DNA from: an uncultured Planctomycetia bacterium
Lineage (GTDB): Bacteria > Planctomycetota > Phycisphaerae > Phycisphaerales > SM1A02
NCBI GenBank assembly: GCA_937871505.1
Contig: CALMPF010000068.1
Span: 1-64,000 of the forward strand
Direction: 5' to 3'
DNA: 64,000 bases
Part shown: piece after piece, positions 7,322 through 17,301 of the stretch
Layout of the letters: every line of letters starts with the position of its first letter
Numbering within the stretch: position 1 is the first letter of the stretch
Notes under the pieces: model-generated
The model's database searches: none
What the model saw: only the letters and a program-made list of their open reading frames with translations
Told to the model about the DNA's origin: nothing
Translations under genes and position numbers: made by a program

Positions 7322-9193
7322 TCACGACGTGGGTTGCGGCGCGGTCGCCGCGACATCGCGACCCTGCTGACCGCCGCGCGGTCTTCCGTTGCCCGGACGC
7401 GGACCATCGCCCCCGCGGCGCGGCTGAGCGCCCTCGGCCGCTCCGCCACCCTCCGCGGTCGCCCGGTCGGCGCCGGTCGGCTCCGCGCCACCCAGCTCGC
7501 CGGGGCGCGCCGGGGCCTGCGTCGCCGCGCTGGCGACCTGCGTCGGCTGCCGTCCGAGCTCCGAGGCGTCGGGGGCCCGAAGGAGCACGCGCTCGCCCTC
7601 GCGCAGGCCGTCGACGATCTCGATCTTGAGCTCGCTCGCGCGGTCCGCGACGACCTGCCTTCGAGCGACGCCCGCGCCTTCAGAGACGTAGACGAACGTC
7701 GAACGGCCATCGCGGAAGACCGCCTGGATCGGCACGTGAAGGACATCGGCGACCTCCTCGATGACGATCTCAGCCCGGCAGCGCATAGAGGGCTTGAGAT
7801 TGAGGCGGGGATCCATGTCCGCCAGCTCGATGCGCACGGTGTAGTCGCGCCGGTTCGGGTCGCGCCAACCGCCCTGCTCCGCGAGGACGCCGATGTTCAC
7901 GACCGTCCCCTCGATCACGTCGTTGGGTCGGGCATCCGGAATGATCGTCGCCCGCTGCCCGCGCCGGACGCGCCCGACGAGCGCTTCGCTGACCTTGACG
8001 GCGGCGACCATCTGCGTCGTGTCCGGCAGGATGATCACGTCCTCGTTCGGGCGCAGCTCGGTGCCCACCTGGAGCGTCCGCTCGCCTCCGCCGCCCCAGC
8101 GCCCGCTCTCCAGGCTCGTGGCGTAGACGACCAGGCCGCTCGATGGAGCCGTCACCGCGCAGTGACCGAGCTGCCGCTGGAGATCCTCCAGCCTCTCGCG
8201 GGCGCTCGTCAGGCGATGCTCCGCGCTGGCCAGGGTCGCCTTGGCGTTGCCGATCTCGGCGTCGTTGCGCTGCTGCACGCGGCCAAGCTCCGCTCGGGCC
8301 TGGTCGACATCGGACTCGCGCTTGGCCTTGTCCTGGAGAAACGTGTACTGCTCGTAGACGTCGAGATCGAGCCGCGCCGTCTGGAACCTGGCCCGCGCCT
8401 CGATCATCGCGATCCGGTCGCGCTCGCATTCATCGAGGCTGATGTGTTCATCCGCGACCAGCCCCTGCGACTCCTCGTACTTCTTCACGAGCCGCTCGTA
8501 GTTGATCTGCGCCGTCTCCAGCGCCGATCTGAGATTGTCGCGGCGGGCCTGCTCCTCGGCCTTCTCCCACGCTTCGAGAGCCAGCTCGGCGAGCTTGACG
8601 GCCAGCTCCGCGCGGGAGTACTCGCTCGCGGCGGCGCTCTCGCGAACGCTCAGGCCCGTCTGCGCCGCGACCAGGTTGGCTTCAGCGGACTTGAAGGCGT
8701 CGTCGGCGTCCTTGATTCGGTTCCTGATCTCCTCGTCGGCGAGCGTGAACAGGAGATCGCCTTTCGAGACCATCTCGCCTTCGGGCTTGATCCACGTGAG
8801 GACCGCGCGGCTCTCGAGCTTGTTCGCGACCTTGATCGACGACCGCGCCTCCAGCTCCCCGGAGGAGGGGACGACGATCCGGAAGTCGCCGCGCGCCACG
8901 GTGTGCACGTCCCGCGCCGCCGATCCCGCCGAGCGACTTCGGCCGGAGTCCAGGGCCAGCCAGCCAAGAGCGCCGAGGCCCCCGACGACCACCAGACCGA
9001 CGAGCAGGGCCACCGCCGCCTTGCCGCGGCGCGGGCCCGCACCACGGACTGCGTCGCGGACTGCATCGCGGCGTCGACCGCGCGAGCGCGCGGATGACGG
9101 CTGCCCGGCGACGGCCGACCGAGCTGCGATCAGGCTCGACCCCGTGGTTGCCGAGGACTGCGGGAAGAGGGTGGAGAGCGGACTCGCGGGCAT
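7322..9193 (-). CDS. HlyD/RND-type periplasmic adaptor (membrane fusion protein)
   Basis: 623 residues from ATG at 9193. After a basic N-terminal region there is one membrane anchor (VALLVGLVVVGGLGALGWLAL, near residues 85-105). Next comes the first half of a biotinyl-lipoyl-like domain (RDVHTVARGDFRIVVPSSGELEA). A long coiled coil of about 200 residues follows, rich in Glu/Ala/Arg, and then the second lipoyl half (LGHCAVTAPSSGLVVYA) and beta-barrel segments. The C terminus is a low-complexity Ala/Gly/Pro/Arg tail. Adaptors of this type link an inner-membrane ABC or RND pump to an outer-membrane channel; no pump gene lies next to it. The long coiled coil resembles MacA-type adaptors. Confidence 0.85.
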   Translation of the reverse strand: MPASPLSTLFPQSSATTGSSLIAARSAVAGQPSSARSRGRRRDAVRDAVRGAGPRRGKAAVALLVGLVVVGGLGALGWLALDSGRSRSAGSAARDVHTVARGDFRIVVPSSGELEARSSIKVANKLESRAVLTWIKPEGEMVSKGDLLFTLADEEIRNRIKDADDAFKSAEANLVAAQTGLSVRESAAASEYSRAELAVKLAELALEAWEKAEEQARRDNLRSALETAQINYERLVKKYEESQGLVADEHISLDECERDRIAMIEARARFQTARLDLDVYEQYTFLQDKAKRESDVDQARAELGRVQQRNDAEIGNAKATLASAEHRLTSARERLEDLQRQLGHCAVTAPSSGLVVYATSLESGRWGGGGERTLQVGTELRPNEDVIILPDTTQMVAAVKVSEALVGRVRRGQRATIIPDARPNDVIEGTVVNIGVLAEQGGWRDPNRRDYTVRIELADMDPRLNLKPSMRCRAEIVIEEVADVLHVPIQAVFRDGRSTFVYVSEGAGVARRQVVADRASELKIEIVDGLREGERVLLRAPDASELGRQPTQVASAATQAPARPGELGGAEPTGADRATAEGGGAAEGAQPRRGGDGPRPGNGRPRGGQQGRDVAATAPQPTS

Positions 9194-9334
9194 GGATTGG
9201 AGTCTACGGGCGCCGATGGAGCCGGTTCCGGCAGGCCGCCGGGAGCGGCCCGCCACCGGGACGAAGAACCCTGGAGCGGGAGGGGATGGAGCGCGGGCGT
9301 GACCGGAAGGCTCTCCGGCCACCCGCCTTCGTCG

Positions 9335-10579
9335 TCATGGCGTCGGCGGCTTCACGCTGCTGACCAGCCCGGACTCGACGATCACGATGTCGCCGATGGG
9401 GCCATTCTCCGCCTCGCCGAGCTCGACATCGAGGTATCGACCGGCAACCTCGACATCCACCAAGACTCGCCGTCGGTTCCCGTCGAGGACACCGTTGTAG
9501 CGGACTCCTTCCACATCCCGGATGGTGACCTCGACACTTCCCCACGGGAGCGCCTCGTCCGGAAGTCGGAGCTCCGCGACCAGCCTCCGAGCCTCGGCAG
9601 GAAGGGCGAGCCGCAGAGACATCGGCCCGGCGAGCCGAAGCCTCGAAAGACCCAGCGGCGCGTCGAAGTCGAGCACGGTCGGCGGGGGTGCGGAGAAGCG
9701 CTCGGGCGGGGCCTCGATCGCGAGCGGTTCGAGGCGTGCCACCGGCGTGATCGCGGCATCGACAAAGCGGACGCCGCGAACCAGCGGGAGAGGCACCGCG
9801 AGGGACGCGACATCGAGGCGGCGACGCTGCGGGTCCTCGCCGGAGCCTCCGGGGAGCGCAAGCGCAATCCCCGCTACGTGGAGAATCCCCGATGCGATCG
9901 TCGGACGCTGGGCGTCGAGCACCGTCCCGTCGCGGAACCAGATGCGCGAACCGCTTCCGGCCCGCGGCGGCGCGACGAAGGCGATGTTCGCGACCCGCTC
10001 AAAGGGGATCCGAAGTCGCCCGGCCTCGGCGCCGACCTCCTCGGCGAGCACGATCTCGGGACCGAGCGACTCGACGATCCCCTCGAGCCGATCGCCGTTG
10101 CGGAGCACGATGACGTCCTTCTCGGTCGCGACGGGCAGCGGCGTCGAGAGACTCAGCACGATCGCGTCGACCCACTCGAGATCGAGGTCGATGCTTCCGA
10201 GCGTCTCGTGCCGCCAGAGCAGGCGTCCGCCGCGCAGCTCCGGACGGCCTGGGAGGCGCTGGCCGTCCGAGAGCAGCAGGAGCCCGCCGTCCGGGGCGAG
10301 CTGAATGCCGACGCCGAGGTCGATGAACCCGACGCAGGAGGCGCTTGGGAGCAACTCGATCGCCTCCTCCGCGCCGAGCGTCCCGGAAGGCACGAACGCG
10401 ATCCCGCGTCCGTCGGCGGAGAGGATCGTGCCGCGATGCAGGGCGAGGTCCTCGGTGAGGATCACCTGCTCGGCGGCGAGCGACCCGGCGAGACCGGCGG
10501 CAACGCCGAGGCCGGCGAGCAGGCCGACTCGGCGCCGCAGTCGGAAACGTGAACGGAGTCTCGCGGGGCTGAGGTGCAC
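9335..10579 (-). CDS. Secreted protein with repeated small beta domains, unknown function
   Basis: 414 residues with a signal peptide (RRRVGLLAGLGVAAGLAGSLAAE). The middle holds repeated short beta units of the LxxGxxLxGxV type (for example VLRNGDRLEGIVESLGPE and IWFRDGTVLDAQ), resembling the small SH3/Sm-like units common in planctomycete secreted proteins. The C-terminal 120 residues (DFDAPLGLSRLRLAGPMSLR to GRYLDVELGEAENG) resemble a galactose-binding or NPCBM-like beta sandwich. It is the penultimate gene of the minus-strand block headed by moxR. Function unknown; binding to glycans or proteins would be a guess. Confidence 0.7.
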   Translation of the reverse strand: MHLSPARLRSRFRLRRRVGLLAGLGVAAGLAGSLAAEQVILTEDLALHRGTILSADGRGIAFVPSGTLGAEEAIELLPSASCVGFIDLGVGIQLAPDGGLLLLSDGQRLPGRPELRGGRLLWRHETLGSIDLDLEWVDAIVLSLSTPLPVATEKDVIVLRNGDRLEGIVESLGPEIVLAEEVGAEAGRLRIPFERVANIAFVAPPRAGSGSRIWFRDGTVLDAQRPTIASGILHVAGIALALPGGSGEDPQRRRLDVASLAVPLPLVRGVRFVDAAITPVARLEPLAIEAPPERFSAPPPTVLDFDAPLGLSRLRLAGPMSLRLALPAEARRLVAELRLPDEALPWGSVEVTIRDVEGVRYNGVLDGNRRRVLVDVEVAGRYLDVELGEAENGPIGDIVIVESGLVSSVKPPTP

Positions 10580-10736
10580 GGGTACGAGGGCTCGGGCGAG
10601 GGGGAGCGGTGTGCGCGAGGGCGATCGCCGGGCTTCCTGCCGGGCGACCCGTCTGCCCGCTGCCGCGGCGTGACTGATGGTGGCCGCAGGGCGGAAGCCG
10701 GCACCGCGTGATGAGAGGATCGACGGCGGCGATGAT

Positions 10737-11858
10737 TCAGCGCTGGAAGATCGGAAGATAGCGCTTGGGCATCTGAAGCACGATGAGGCTCATGGCTGTC
10801 GCGTAGGCGCTGCCGTGATGCTGGTCGATCCAGCCTCCGTCGGAGCCCTGCGAGGCGAGCAGCTCCGTGCGAATCGCGCCCCACCAGCGGTCCCAGTGCT
10901 GTCCACCAGCCAGGTACATGGCCTGGACGGCGTAGTACTGGCCGTAGAAATAGTGCGTGCGCCTCGCTCCGGGGCTGCCGGGCAGGGCGGTCCGCACCAG
11001 GTACTCCAGACCGCGGTCGATGGCGTCGTCTTCGTAGATGCCGGCGTAGAAGAGCGCCGCGACCCCCGCCGCCGTTCGCGGCCAGTCGCTCGTGCCGCCG
11101 CGGAGCATGTACTTGAAGCCGCCATCCGGATTCTGGCACTCGCGCACATACTGGACGGCGCGGTCGATCGTCTCCTTCGGCACCTTGATCCCGGCGTTGC
11201 GCGCCGACCGGAGCGCCATCACCTCGCAGATCGTCACCGAGACGTCGGCGTCGAAGGGCACGGGGTTGTAGCGCCAGCCACCTTCGTCGTTCTGCGTCGT
11301 GACGATGAGCTGAACCGCCCGGACGAGGGCGTCGCGCACCCGCGTGTCCTGGGGGTTCATGCCGTAGATCTCACCGAGGAAGAGCGTTGCGAAGCCGTGG
11401 CCGTACATGACCTGATCGGAGCCCTCGGTGGCGATCAGGCCGCTCTCGGTCGAGTTGGCGAGGACGAACTCCAGCGCTCGGGCGACCGCCTCGCCATGCT
11501 CTCCCCGGCCGGGAAGGTGACCGTCGGCCATGAACGCCAGCGCCGCGAGCGAAGTGATCGCCACGTGCCGTCCGTACCGACCCCGCCCGAACGAGCCGTC
11601 GGCGTTTTGCATCCCGCGAAGCGCCGTGAGCCCGCGAGAGACGGCATCGACGAGCGCAGGCGTCATCTCGTCGCGCCCGGGCTGGTTCTCCGCTCCCGGC
11701 AGCGCCGGCGGCGGCGCGGCCTCCTGCGTCGGAGCGCTCGCGAGCGGGATCGACGCAGCGAGGGCCGCGCCGGCCGCTGCGGACGCGGAGGCGATCCAGA
11801 GAGCCGCGATCGACCCGGCGACGGCCCGCAGGGAAGGCAAGCGCACGGAAGACCTCAT
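10737..11858 (-). CDS. Prenyltransferase/squalene-cyclase-like repeat protein, secreted
   Basis: 373 residues from ATG at 11858, which overlaps the preceding stop by 4 bp (ATGA). A signal peptide (LRAVAGSIAALWIASASAAAGAALAA) leads into an alpha/alpha-toroid built from QW-like repeats: ALRGMQNADGSFG, IVTTQNDEGGWRYNP, VRECQNPDGGFKYM and LLASQGSDGGWID. The DxDD motif of true squalene-hopene cyclases is absent, so a cyclase reaction is unlikely. Homologous repeat proteins are regular members of planctomycete MoxR/BatA loci, where their role is undefined. A scaffold or peptide-binding role is inference. Confidence 0.85.
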   Translation of the reverse strand: MRSSVRLPSLRAVAGSIAALWIASASAAAGAALAASIPLASAPTQEAAPPPALPGAENQPGRDEMTPALVDAVSRGLTALRGMQNADGSFGRGRYGRHVAITSLAALAFMADGHLPGRGEHGEAVARALEFVLANSTESGLIATEGSDQVMYGHGFATLFLGEIYGMNPQDTRVRDALVRAVQLIVTTQNDEGGWRYNPVPFDADVSVTICEVMALRSARNAGIKVPKETIDRAVQYVRECQNPDGGFKYMLRGGTSDWPRTAAGVAALFYAGIYEDDAIDRGLEYLVRTALPGSPGARRTHYFYGQYYAVQAMYLAGGQHWDRWWGAIRTELLASQGSDGGWIDQHHGSAYATAMSLIVLQMPKRYLPIFQR

Positions 11859-12832
11859 CGAGCGCTCTCCTCGGCAAGTCGCCGGTAGTAGTCCTCGGTC
11901 ATGCGCCGGTACAGCCCCGACGGTCGCTCGCGCAGCCCCTGCCGCACCAGATCGCGCACCCGGGCCGGGAGGTTCCCCCAATCGGCCCCGGCGCCCTCGA
12001 GGAGCTCCTCAAGCGTCGCCTCCGCGAGCGGAGGACCTCCGATCCCGTCCGCCGTGCTCGACGCCTGCTGCGATGCCTCTCGCTGCTCCGAAGGGGACGA
12101 CGCCGAGGATGAAGGGTTGTTCGGGACGTTCTGCTGGGAGGACTGCTGCTGGCTCGACGAGCTGCTGCTGCTGGATCCGCGCGAGCGCCGCGGCGGCTGA
12201 TTGAGGAGGAAGTCGAGCTTGGCGACGATCTCCTCCTGAAGTCGCTGGGTCCCGATGCTGGTATCGAGCCGGACATCGAGAAGCGACGCGCTCTGCGCCA
12301 TCGCGTCGATCGCCTGGGTGAAGGCGTCGCCGATCTGCCGCTCCTCGAGCGCTCGGCGCAGTTCGTCCCGGCGCCGTTCCGCCGCGACATCCGCGGGATC
12401 GCCCCCGGCGTCGGACGGTCGCGGCGGCGCATCCTCGATCGTCGAGCGATCGTCGCCGCCCCGAGGCGGAGTCTCGGGACGTGACTCTCCGCTCGGCCCC
12501 GCGCCGGGACCGGTCTCCAGCAGCTCGTCAAGCGACCGGCGGCGCGGCGGCGCCGATCGTGCAGCCGGAGCAGACGTCCCGGGAGAAGCCTGCGCGGCCG
12601 GCGGCGCCTCGGTGGCGCCCGCTGCGCTCTTCGGCGGTGCCGCGGTGTCGGAGGGCGCGGCCTCGCAGAGGACGAGAACCGCCGCCGCGACCGCGATGAG
12701 CGCCGCGGCGCCGCCGCTCCCGGACCGGAGACGACGCGCTCGGCCGGAGCGCGGAATCGCCCGCGAGCCGCGCTGCGGATCGAACGGCACGACGGCGCTC
12801 TCGAACCAGTTCCGTGACGGCGGGATGCTCAT
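11855..12832 (-). CDS. Membrane-anchored low-complexity protein of the MoxR/BatA locus
   Basis: 325 residues. One transmembrane segment (AAALIAVAAAVLVLCEAA, about 42-59) is followed by a Pro/Ala/Ser-rich linker, a helical region (DELRRALEERQIGDAFTQAI), a Ser/Gln-rich stretch and a conserved-looking C-terminal end WGNLPARVRDLVRQGLRE then YRRMTEDYYRRLAE. That C-terminal signature recurs in planctomycete operons of this kind next to the DUF4175-like protein. It overlaps both neighbours by 4 bp, at 12829-12832 and 11855-11858, so it is almost certainly co-translated with them. Function unknown; probably a subunit of the same envelope complex. Confidence 0.75.
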   Translation of the reverse strand: MSIPPSRNWFESAVVPFDPQRGSRAIPRSGRARRLRSGSGGAAALIAVAAAVLVLCEAAPSDTAAPPKSAAGATEAPPAAQASPGTSAPAARSAPPRRRSLDELLETGPGAGPSGESRPETPPRGGDDRSTIEDAPPRPSDAGGDPADVAAERRRDELRRALEERQIGDAFTQAIDAMAQSASLLDVRLDTSIGTQRLQEEIVAKLDFLLNQPPRRSRGSSSSSSSSQQQSSQQNVPNNPSSSASSPSEQREASQQASSTADGIGGPPLAEATLEELLEGAGADWGNLPARVRDLVRQGLRERPSGLYRRMTEDYYRRLAEESAR

Positions 12833-15800
12833 CGATTCACCTCGGCAGGACTCTTCGCACGCCGGGGCGTCGCGGCTGCGATGGCGTTGAACGCGAACCC
12901 GGGCGGCGGCGGGCGCCGCGTCGACGGGCGCTGGTCGATCGGGGCCGCGCCGTCGATGGCCGCATCGTCGAGTTCGGATGATCTCGAGCCGCCCAGCGCC
13001 TCCAGCAGCTCGGTCGCCAGCTCGACGAGGTCGCGCTGCTGCCGACCGAGCTCGAGCAGACGTTCCCGGCGGAGCGCCGCCGGCAGCCCCGCTTCGTCGA
13101 TCTCGCGGGTCTCCTGGTTGATCGCCACCTGAAGCCCGCGGAGCAGCAGAAGCTCGGCGCGCGGCGGGATCACCGGCGGAGGACCGCCTTCGCCGCCGCC
13201 GCCGCCATCCTCATCGCCGGGCTGCTGGCCGTCGTCGAAGGGCTCGTCGTCCGGCGCCGTCGACTGAAGGGCGTCGATGAGCAGGTCGAGCAGGTCGAGA
13301 ACTCGGCGCTGCGGCGCGGTGGCCGCGGGACCTGCATCGCCGCCCGCGAGCGACGCCTCCGCGCTCCGGGACCAGTCGTCCATGAGGGCATGGCCGCGGG
13401 TGAAGACGCGCGATGACGCGACCGCCTCGGCGTCGTCGCGGATGGAGGCGATCAGGTCGCGCACCTGTCCCTGAACCGCCCCGAGCCGCCGCGCCTCGAG
13501 CAGCGCGCGGCGGGAACCGTCGGCCGTCCGCGCCAGCGCCGTCGTCTGCTCGTGCGTCGACTCCTGCCGGCCGCGCGCCTCTCGATACCGCTCGATCAGC
13601 TCGGCGCGCTGGCGCTCGGCCTCCTCCCGCTCGGCCTGCTCGCGCGCCTCCTGCGAGGCGTCGAGCGCCTCCTGGAGGCGCTCCAGCGCCCGCAGCTCCG
13701 CCTCGAGCGCGGCGTCGAGCCGCGCCGGATCGGCGCGGAGGTGTCCGATGGCATCCCCCTGCGCAACCGAAGCGCGTCCCAGCATCCTGGCGATGCGCTC
13801 GACCTCGCCTCCCGCGGCGCGGGCCTCGTCGGTGACGCCGTCGGTGTTCTGGCGCAGACGGATCATCGCGCGGCCGCGATCGTCGATGGCCATCAGGCGG
13901 GCCCGATCCTCGCCTGCGGCACCGGCTCCCTCCGCCAGCGGCTCAAGCAGCGCGATCTCGTTTCCCTGAGCGATGACGAGCCGTTCGATGGACTCGGTCA
14001 GGCTTGCAAGCTGCCGCTGAAGATCCCGGGCGCGGGCGCGGCGACCTTCGCGGAGCTCCTCGAGCATCTGCTGGAGCGTCTGCGCCGCGGCCGCCTGCGC
14101 TCCCTGCGCGTTCTGAAGGCGGTTCGCCTGCACGTCGCGCGCCGCCTGCTCGAGATCGCGCTGGAGCTCCTGCTCCTCGGCGGTCTGAGCGGCACGCCGG
14201 AGGACCCCGGCATCGTTGGACCCGGGATTCCGCTCGGCTCTGGCGCGAAGGCCCTCGGCAAGCTCGCGCGCGCGATCTGCCGCGTCGCGCTGGGCGGCGG
14301 CGATGCGTTCGAGATCCGTGAGCTCCTGCTGCGTGAGCTCCTCGCGGTCGCGCCCCACGGTCTCCTCTCCGAGGCGCCGAGTCTCGCGCCGGACCTGCTC
14401 GACCTGCTCCGAAAGCCGCTCGACCTGGCGGGTGAGCGACCACGCGTCCGCGTCGCGATCGAGCAGCTCGATCAGGCTTGCCAGCTCGTCGCGCACCCGC
14501 TCCTGCTCGCGCTGCGCATCTTCCGCGAGGCGCTCGAGCTCCTCGCTGCGCTCCGGCCGCTCGCCGGAGGCTCGCTGCGTGTGCGGAGTGCTGCCTCCAT
14601 CGCTCCCCCTGGACTCCTGTTCCCTGCCGGATGCGCGGTCGCCGCCGGCCGGTGAAGGGGGGGCTTCGCCCGTCGATCGCGCGGCCTCGCCGGCGCGGTC
14701 GCCTCCGCCCGTCGGGTCTTCTTGTCCGCTCTGCCCACTCTGCCCGAGTTGCCCAGCTTGTCCTGCTTGCCCAGCTTGCCCGGCTCGTCCCGCTTGCCCC
14801 TGTTGGCCCTGCTGGCCCGGTTGGCCTGCCTCCCCGGGATCGTCCGGACGCGCCGCTCCGTCCCGGTCGCCTGACTGAGCTCCCGTTCGTCCATCGTCGT
14901 CGCGCGCGGGTCTCCGCTCAGCGGACGACCCGCTGCGCTCGCCGACCTGCGGCTCGGAGCGCTCTCGGTCGCTCGCTGCGCCGGAGCCTCCAATCGCCTG
15001 TTCAGCGCCGCCTCGCGCCGCAGCCTCCTCCTCGGCGCGAAGCGCCTCGGCAGCAGCGTTCGAGGCCCGCCCGGCGGCGGCGAGATGATCCCGCGCCAGC
15101 TCGAGCGTGACGGCGAGCTCGGGGTCGTCGAGGCGATTGCGCGTCAGCCGCTCCATGATCGCCTCGATCGACTCGCCCTGACCGGCGATCCGCTCACCGA
15201 CCTGCGCCTGCCTCCGATCACCCCCTGGCAGCGCACCCAGCCGCTCGCGAGCGGCCTCGGCGGCGGCGCCGATCTCCGCCTGCTGCGCGTCGAGACGGAT
15301 CGCCGACTGGCGGATCGCTGCGAGCTGTCGGCGAAGCTGCTCGGAGAGCTCCGACTCGCCGACCACGCGCAGCGTTCGGATCGCCGACCGGGCTTCGTCG
15401 TGCCGGGCTCCATCGAGCTCGAACCGGTCGGACGAGACCGCCTGGATCGTGAGCACCTGGCCGGGAGCTGCATTCACCGCCTGGAGCGCCAGCCGCTCCT
15501 CGAGCCGCAACGCGAGCGTTCCGGGCGCTTCGGCTTCGCGCTCAAACGCCGCGATCACGTCCCCCTGAGCGCCACCCTCCGCGAGCCTGCGCACCTCGAT
15601 GGCCAGCCGCCCGAGACCGACATCGTCGCGCGCCTCGGCGACCAGCGCGACCGCGGCGCCCGGCGCGACGACGTCATCCGACGCCGGATCGACGATCGTC
15701 GCGGAAGGCTGGCTGTCGCGGAGGACGTTGAACCGATACGCGATCTCGTCGAGCGACTCGATCCCGTGCTCGTCGACAAGCCGGACCTGCAAGTCAAGCG

Positions 15801-17046
15801 GTCCCGCGTGTCGCCAGGAGAGAGTCCAGCGAGCCGGGTCGGCGGCGTCCGCCCGGAAGCCGGGAAGGAAGCCGGGAAGGAAGCCGGGAAGGACGCCGGG
15901 ATCTGGCGCGTCCGATCCCGGTGCGGCTGCATCGATCGATGCGCCCGGGAGGGCGGCTCCGAGGCCGAACGTCCGACGCATCCAGCGATCGAGCGCCGCC
16001 GCCTCGCACTCGTCGCCCGTCGTCGCCGATGATGGAACCGGCAGGGGCTTTCCGAGGAGGATCTCGAGCTCGACAGCGGAGCCTTCGAGGATCGGTGGCG
16101 GAACCGCGCGGGCATCGAGTCCCGGCCCGAGCGGTTCATCCCGCTCCGCAAGGTGCGGGGCGTACTCGGGCGGCCGCACCCGAAGCCTGCTGTCGCGGAT
16201 CGTCGGCGGCGGCACGAGCGCGATGCGCTGGAGCGGCGTCTCGCCGTCGGCCGTCGTGAAGCGGAACTCGATCGCCTCGGCGTCCGTCTCGAGCAGCCGC
16301 TCATGAACGCCGTCGGATTGATGCGTGAGCAGCGCCGTCTTCCACGGGCCCGTCCGACCGTCGGCGGTCGCGCGGTAGCGCACGCCGACGCGCGTCTTCG
16401 CGGGATCGCCGAGGGTCACCTTGGCACGGAGCGGAAGTGCCGGCCCGCGCGGTCGCACGTCGACTCCGCCCATGAGCGACTCGACGCCGGTTCGCGGCGG
16501 CCACGGCGTGTCCGTCCACGGCATGAGGAGGCGCTTTGCACCCACCGCTGCAAGAGCAGGCTGGAACAGCGCAACCACCGAGATGGCCACCGCGATCAGG
16601 CCGAGGGCGCCGAGCGACCGCAGGAGGCGTTGCGGGCGGGCGACGCCCGACGCGGCGCCTTCGGCGCTTCGCTGGGTATCGCGGACGACGCGGGCCGCCA
16701 AGGCGTTGCTGAGATCAAGCCCCGAGGATGAGAACTCGACGCTCGAGGCGAGCCGCCCGCGGAGCGTCGGAACCGCCCGCTCGACGCGGAGCGCCAGCGT
16801 GGTCAGATCCGGCGCGAAGCCGAAGGCCGGCCCGAGGTAGCTCCAGGCAGCCGCCGCAAGTCCGCCGAGCCCCGCGAGCAGGAAGAGCCCCCGCATCGGG
16901 GCGGGGAACCGGACGACGAAGTCGAGGATCACCAGCCCGGCGAAGAGCGCCAGCGCCACGGCAGCGACGCGAGCGCCGCGCTGCGCCACCAGCATTGATC
17001 GGCCGACGCGACGCAGCCGCTCGAGCTCGCGGATGACCGGCTCCAT
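12829..17046 (-). CDS. Very large DUF4175-like membrane and coiled-coil protein
   Basis: 1405 residues. Two or three N-terminal membrane segments (VAAVALALFAGLVILDFVV, about 28-46; GLFLLAGLGGLAAAAWSYL, about 53-71; and near 145-165) are followed by beta-rich extracytoplasmic domains. There is then about 700 residues of Glu/Arg/Gln coiled coil. Two low-complexity tracts stand out: PGFL tandem repeats near residue 385, and a collagen-like Gly-Gln repeat near residues 740-770 (14730-14830). Homologues, usually annotated DUF4175, lie in planctomycete MoxR/BatA operons. A structural role spanning the periplasm is inference. It overlaps the next gene by 4 bp. Confidence 0.8.
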   Translation of the reverse strand: MEPVIRELERLRRVGRSMLVAQRGARVAAVALALFAGLVILDFVVRFPAPMRGLFLLAGLGGLAAAAWSYLGPAFGFAPDLTTLALRVERAVPTLRGRLASSVEFSSSGLDLSNALAARVVRDTQRSAEGAASGVARPQRLLRSLGALGLIAVAISVVALFQPALAAVGAKRLLMPWTDTPWPPRTGVESLMGGVDVRPRGPALPLRAKVTLGDPAKTRVGVRYRATADGRTGPWKTALLTHQSDGVHERLLETDAEAIEFRFTTADGETPLQRIALVPPPTIRDSRLRVRPPEYAPHLAERDEPLGPGLDARAVPPPILEGSAVELEILLGKPLPVPSSATTGDECEAAALDRWMRRTFGLGAALPGASIDAAAPGSDAPDPGVLPGFLPGFLPGFRADAADPARWTLSWRHAGPLDLQVRLVDEHGIESLDEIAYRFNVLRDSQPSATIVDPASDDVVAPGAAVALVAEARDDVGLGRLAIEVRRLAEGGAQGDVIAAFEREAEAPGTLALRLEERLALQAVNAAPGQVLTIQAVSSDRFELDGARHDEARSAIRTLRVVGESELSEQLRRQLAAIRQSAIRLDAQQAEIGAAAEAARERLGALPGGDRRQAQVGERIAGQGESIEAIMERLTRNRLDDPELAVTLELARDHLAAAGRASNAAAEALRAEEEAAARGGAEQAIGGSGAASDRERSEPQVGERSGSSAERRPARDDDGRTGAQSGDRDGAARPDDPGEAGQPGQQGQQGQAGRAGQAGQAGQAGQLGQSGQSGQEDPTGGGDRAGEAARSTGEAPPSPAGGDRASGREQESRGSDGGSTPHTQRASGERPERSEELERLAEDAQREQERVRDELASLIELLDRDADAWSLTRQVERLSEQVEQVRRETRRLGEETVGRDREELTQQELTDLERIAAAQRDAADRARELAEGLRARAERNPGSNDAGVLRRAAQTAEEQELQRDLEQAARDVQANRLQNAQGAQAAAAQTLQQMLEELREGRRARARDLQRQLASLTESIERLVIAQGNEIALLEPLAEGAGAAGEDRARLMAIDDRGRAMIRLRQNTDGVTDEARAAGGEVERIARMLGRASVAQGDAIGHLRADPARLDAALEAELRALERLQEALDASQEAREQAEREEAERQRAELIERYREARGRQESTHEQTTALARTADGSRRALLEARRLGAVQGQVRDLIASIRDDAEAVASSRVFTRGHALMDDWSRSAEASLAGGDAGPAATAPQRRVLDLLDLLIDALQSTAPDDEPFDDGQQPGDEDGGGGGEGGPPPVIPPRAELLLLRGLQVAINQETREIDEAGLPAALRRERLLELGRQQRDLVELATELLEALGGSRSSELDDAAIDGAAPIDQRPSTRRPPPPGFAFNAIAAATPRRAKSPAEVNR
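14735..14830. repeat. Collagen-like Gly-Gln coding repeat
   Basis: Imperfect triplet-based tandem repeat inside the DUF4175-like gene, encoding runs such as GQAGQAGQAGQLGQSGQ. Unit sizes of 9 bases keep the frame, so copy number can change without disrupting the protein. It lies in the linker before the main coiled coil. Confidence 0.85.
15850..15900. repeat. 12-bp tandem repeat encoding PGFL units
   Basis: Three to four near-perfect copies of gccgggaaggaa inside the DUF4175-like gene, read on the minus strand as PGFLPGFLPGFLPGF. In-frame slippage products are the likely origin. Confidence 0.85.
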
Positions 17047-17301
17047 GCGGGAGGGTATCGAACCTCCGCCCCCCGCGGATGCTCTCTTCCGTCACGCGAA
17101 GGTCACGGCCGACCTCCGGCGCTCGCGGGGGATGTCGATGCACCGGGCCCAGCCCTGTGTGACCAGCTCTTTGGGGCGGGCTCTCTGGGGCTGGCGTTCT
17201 GGGGACAGCTCTTCGCAGCTCCGCGCTCCGGGGCCAGCCCACCAAGGCCCTGCCCGAAGATGATCGCAGGGAGCTCTCGCCGCCGAGCCTGCTGCGCGCG
17301 C

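Noticed and set aside
10737-11858. Functional squalene-hopene cyclase
   Set aside because: Toroid repeats are present but the DxDD catalytic motif is missing, the protein is half the usual length, and it has a signal peptide.
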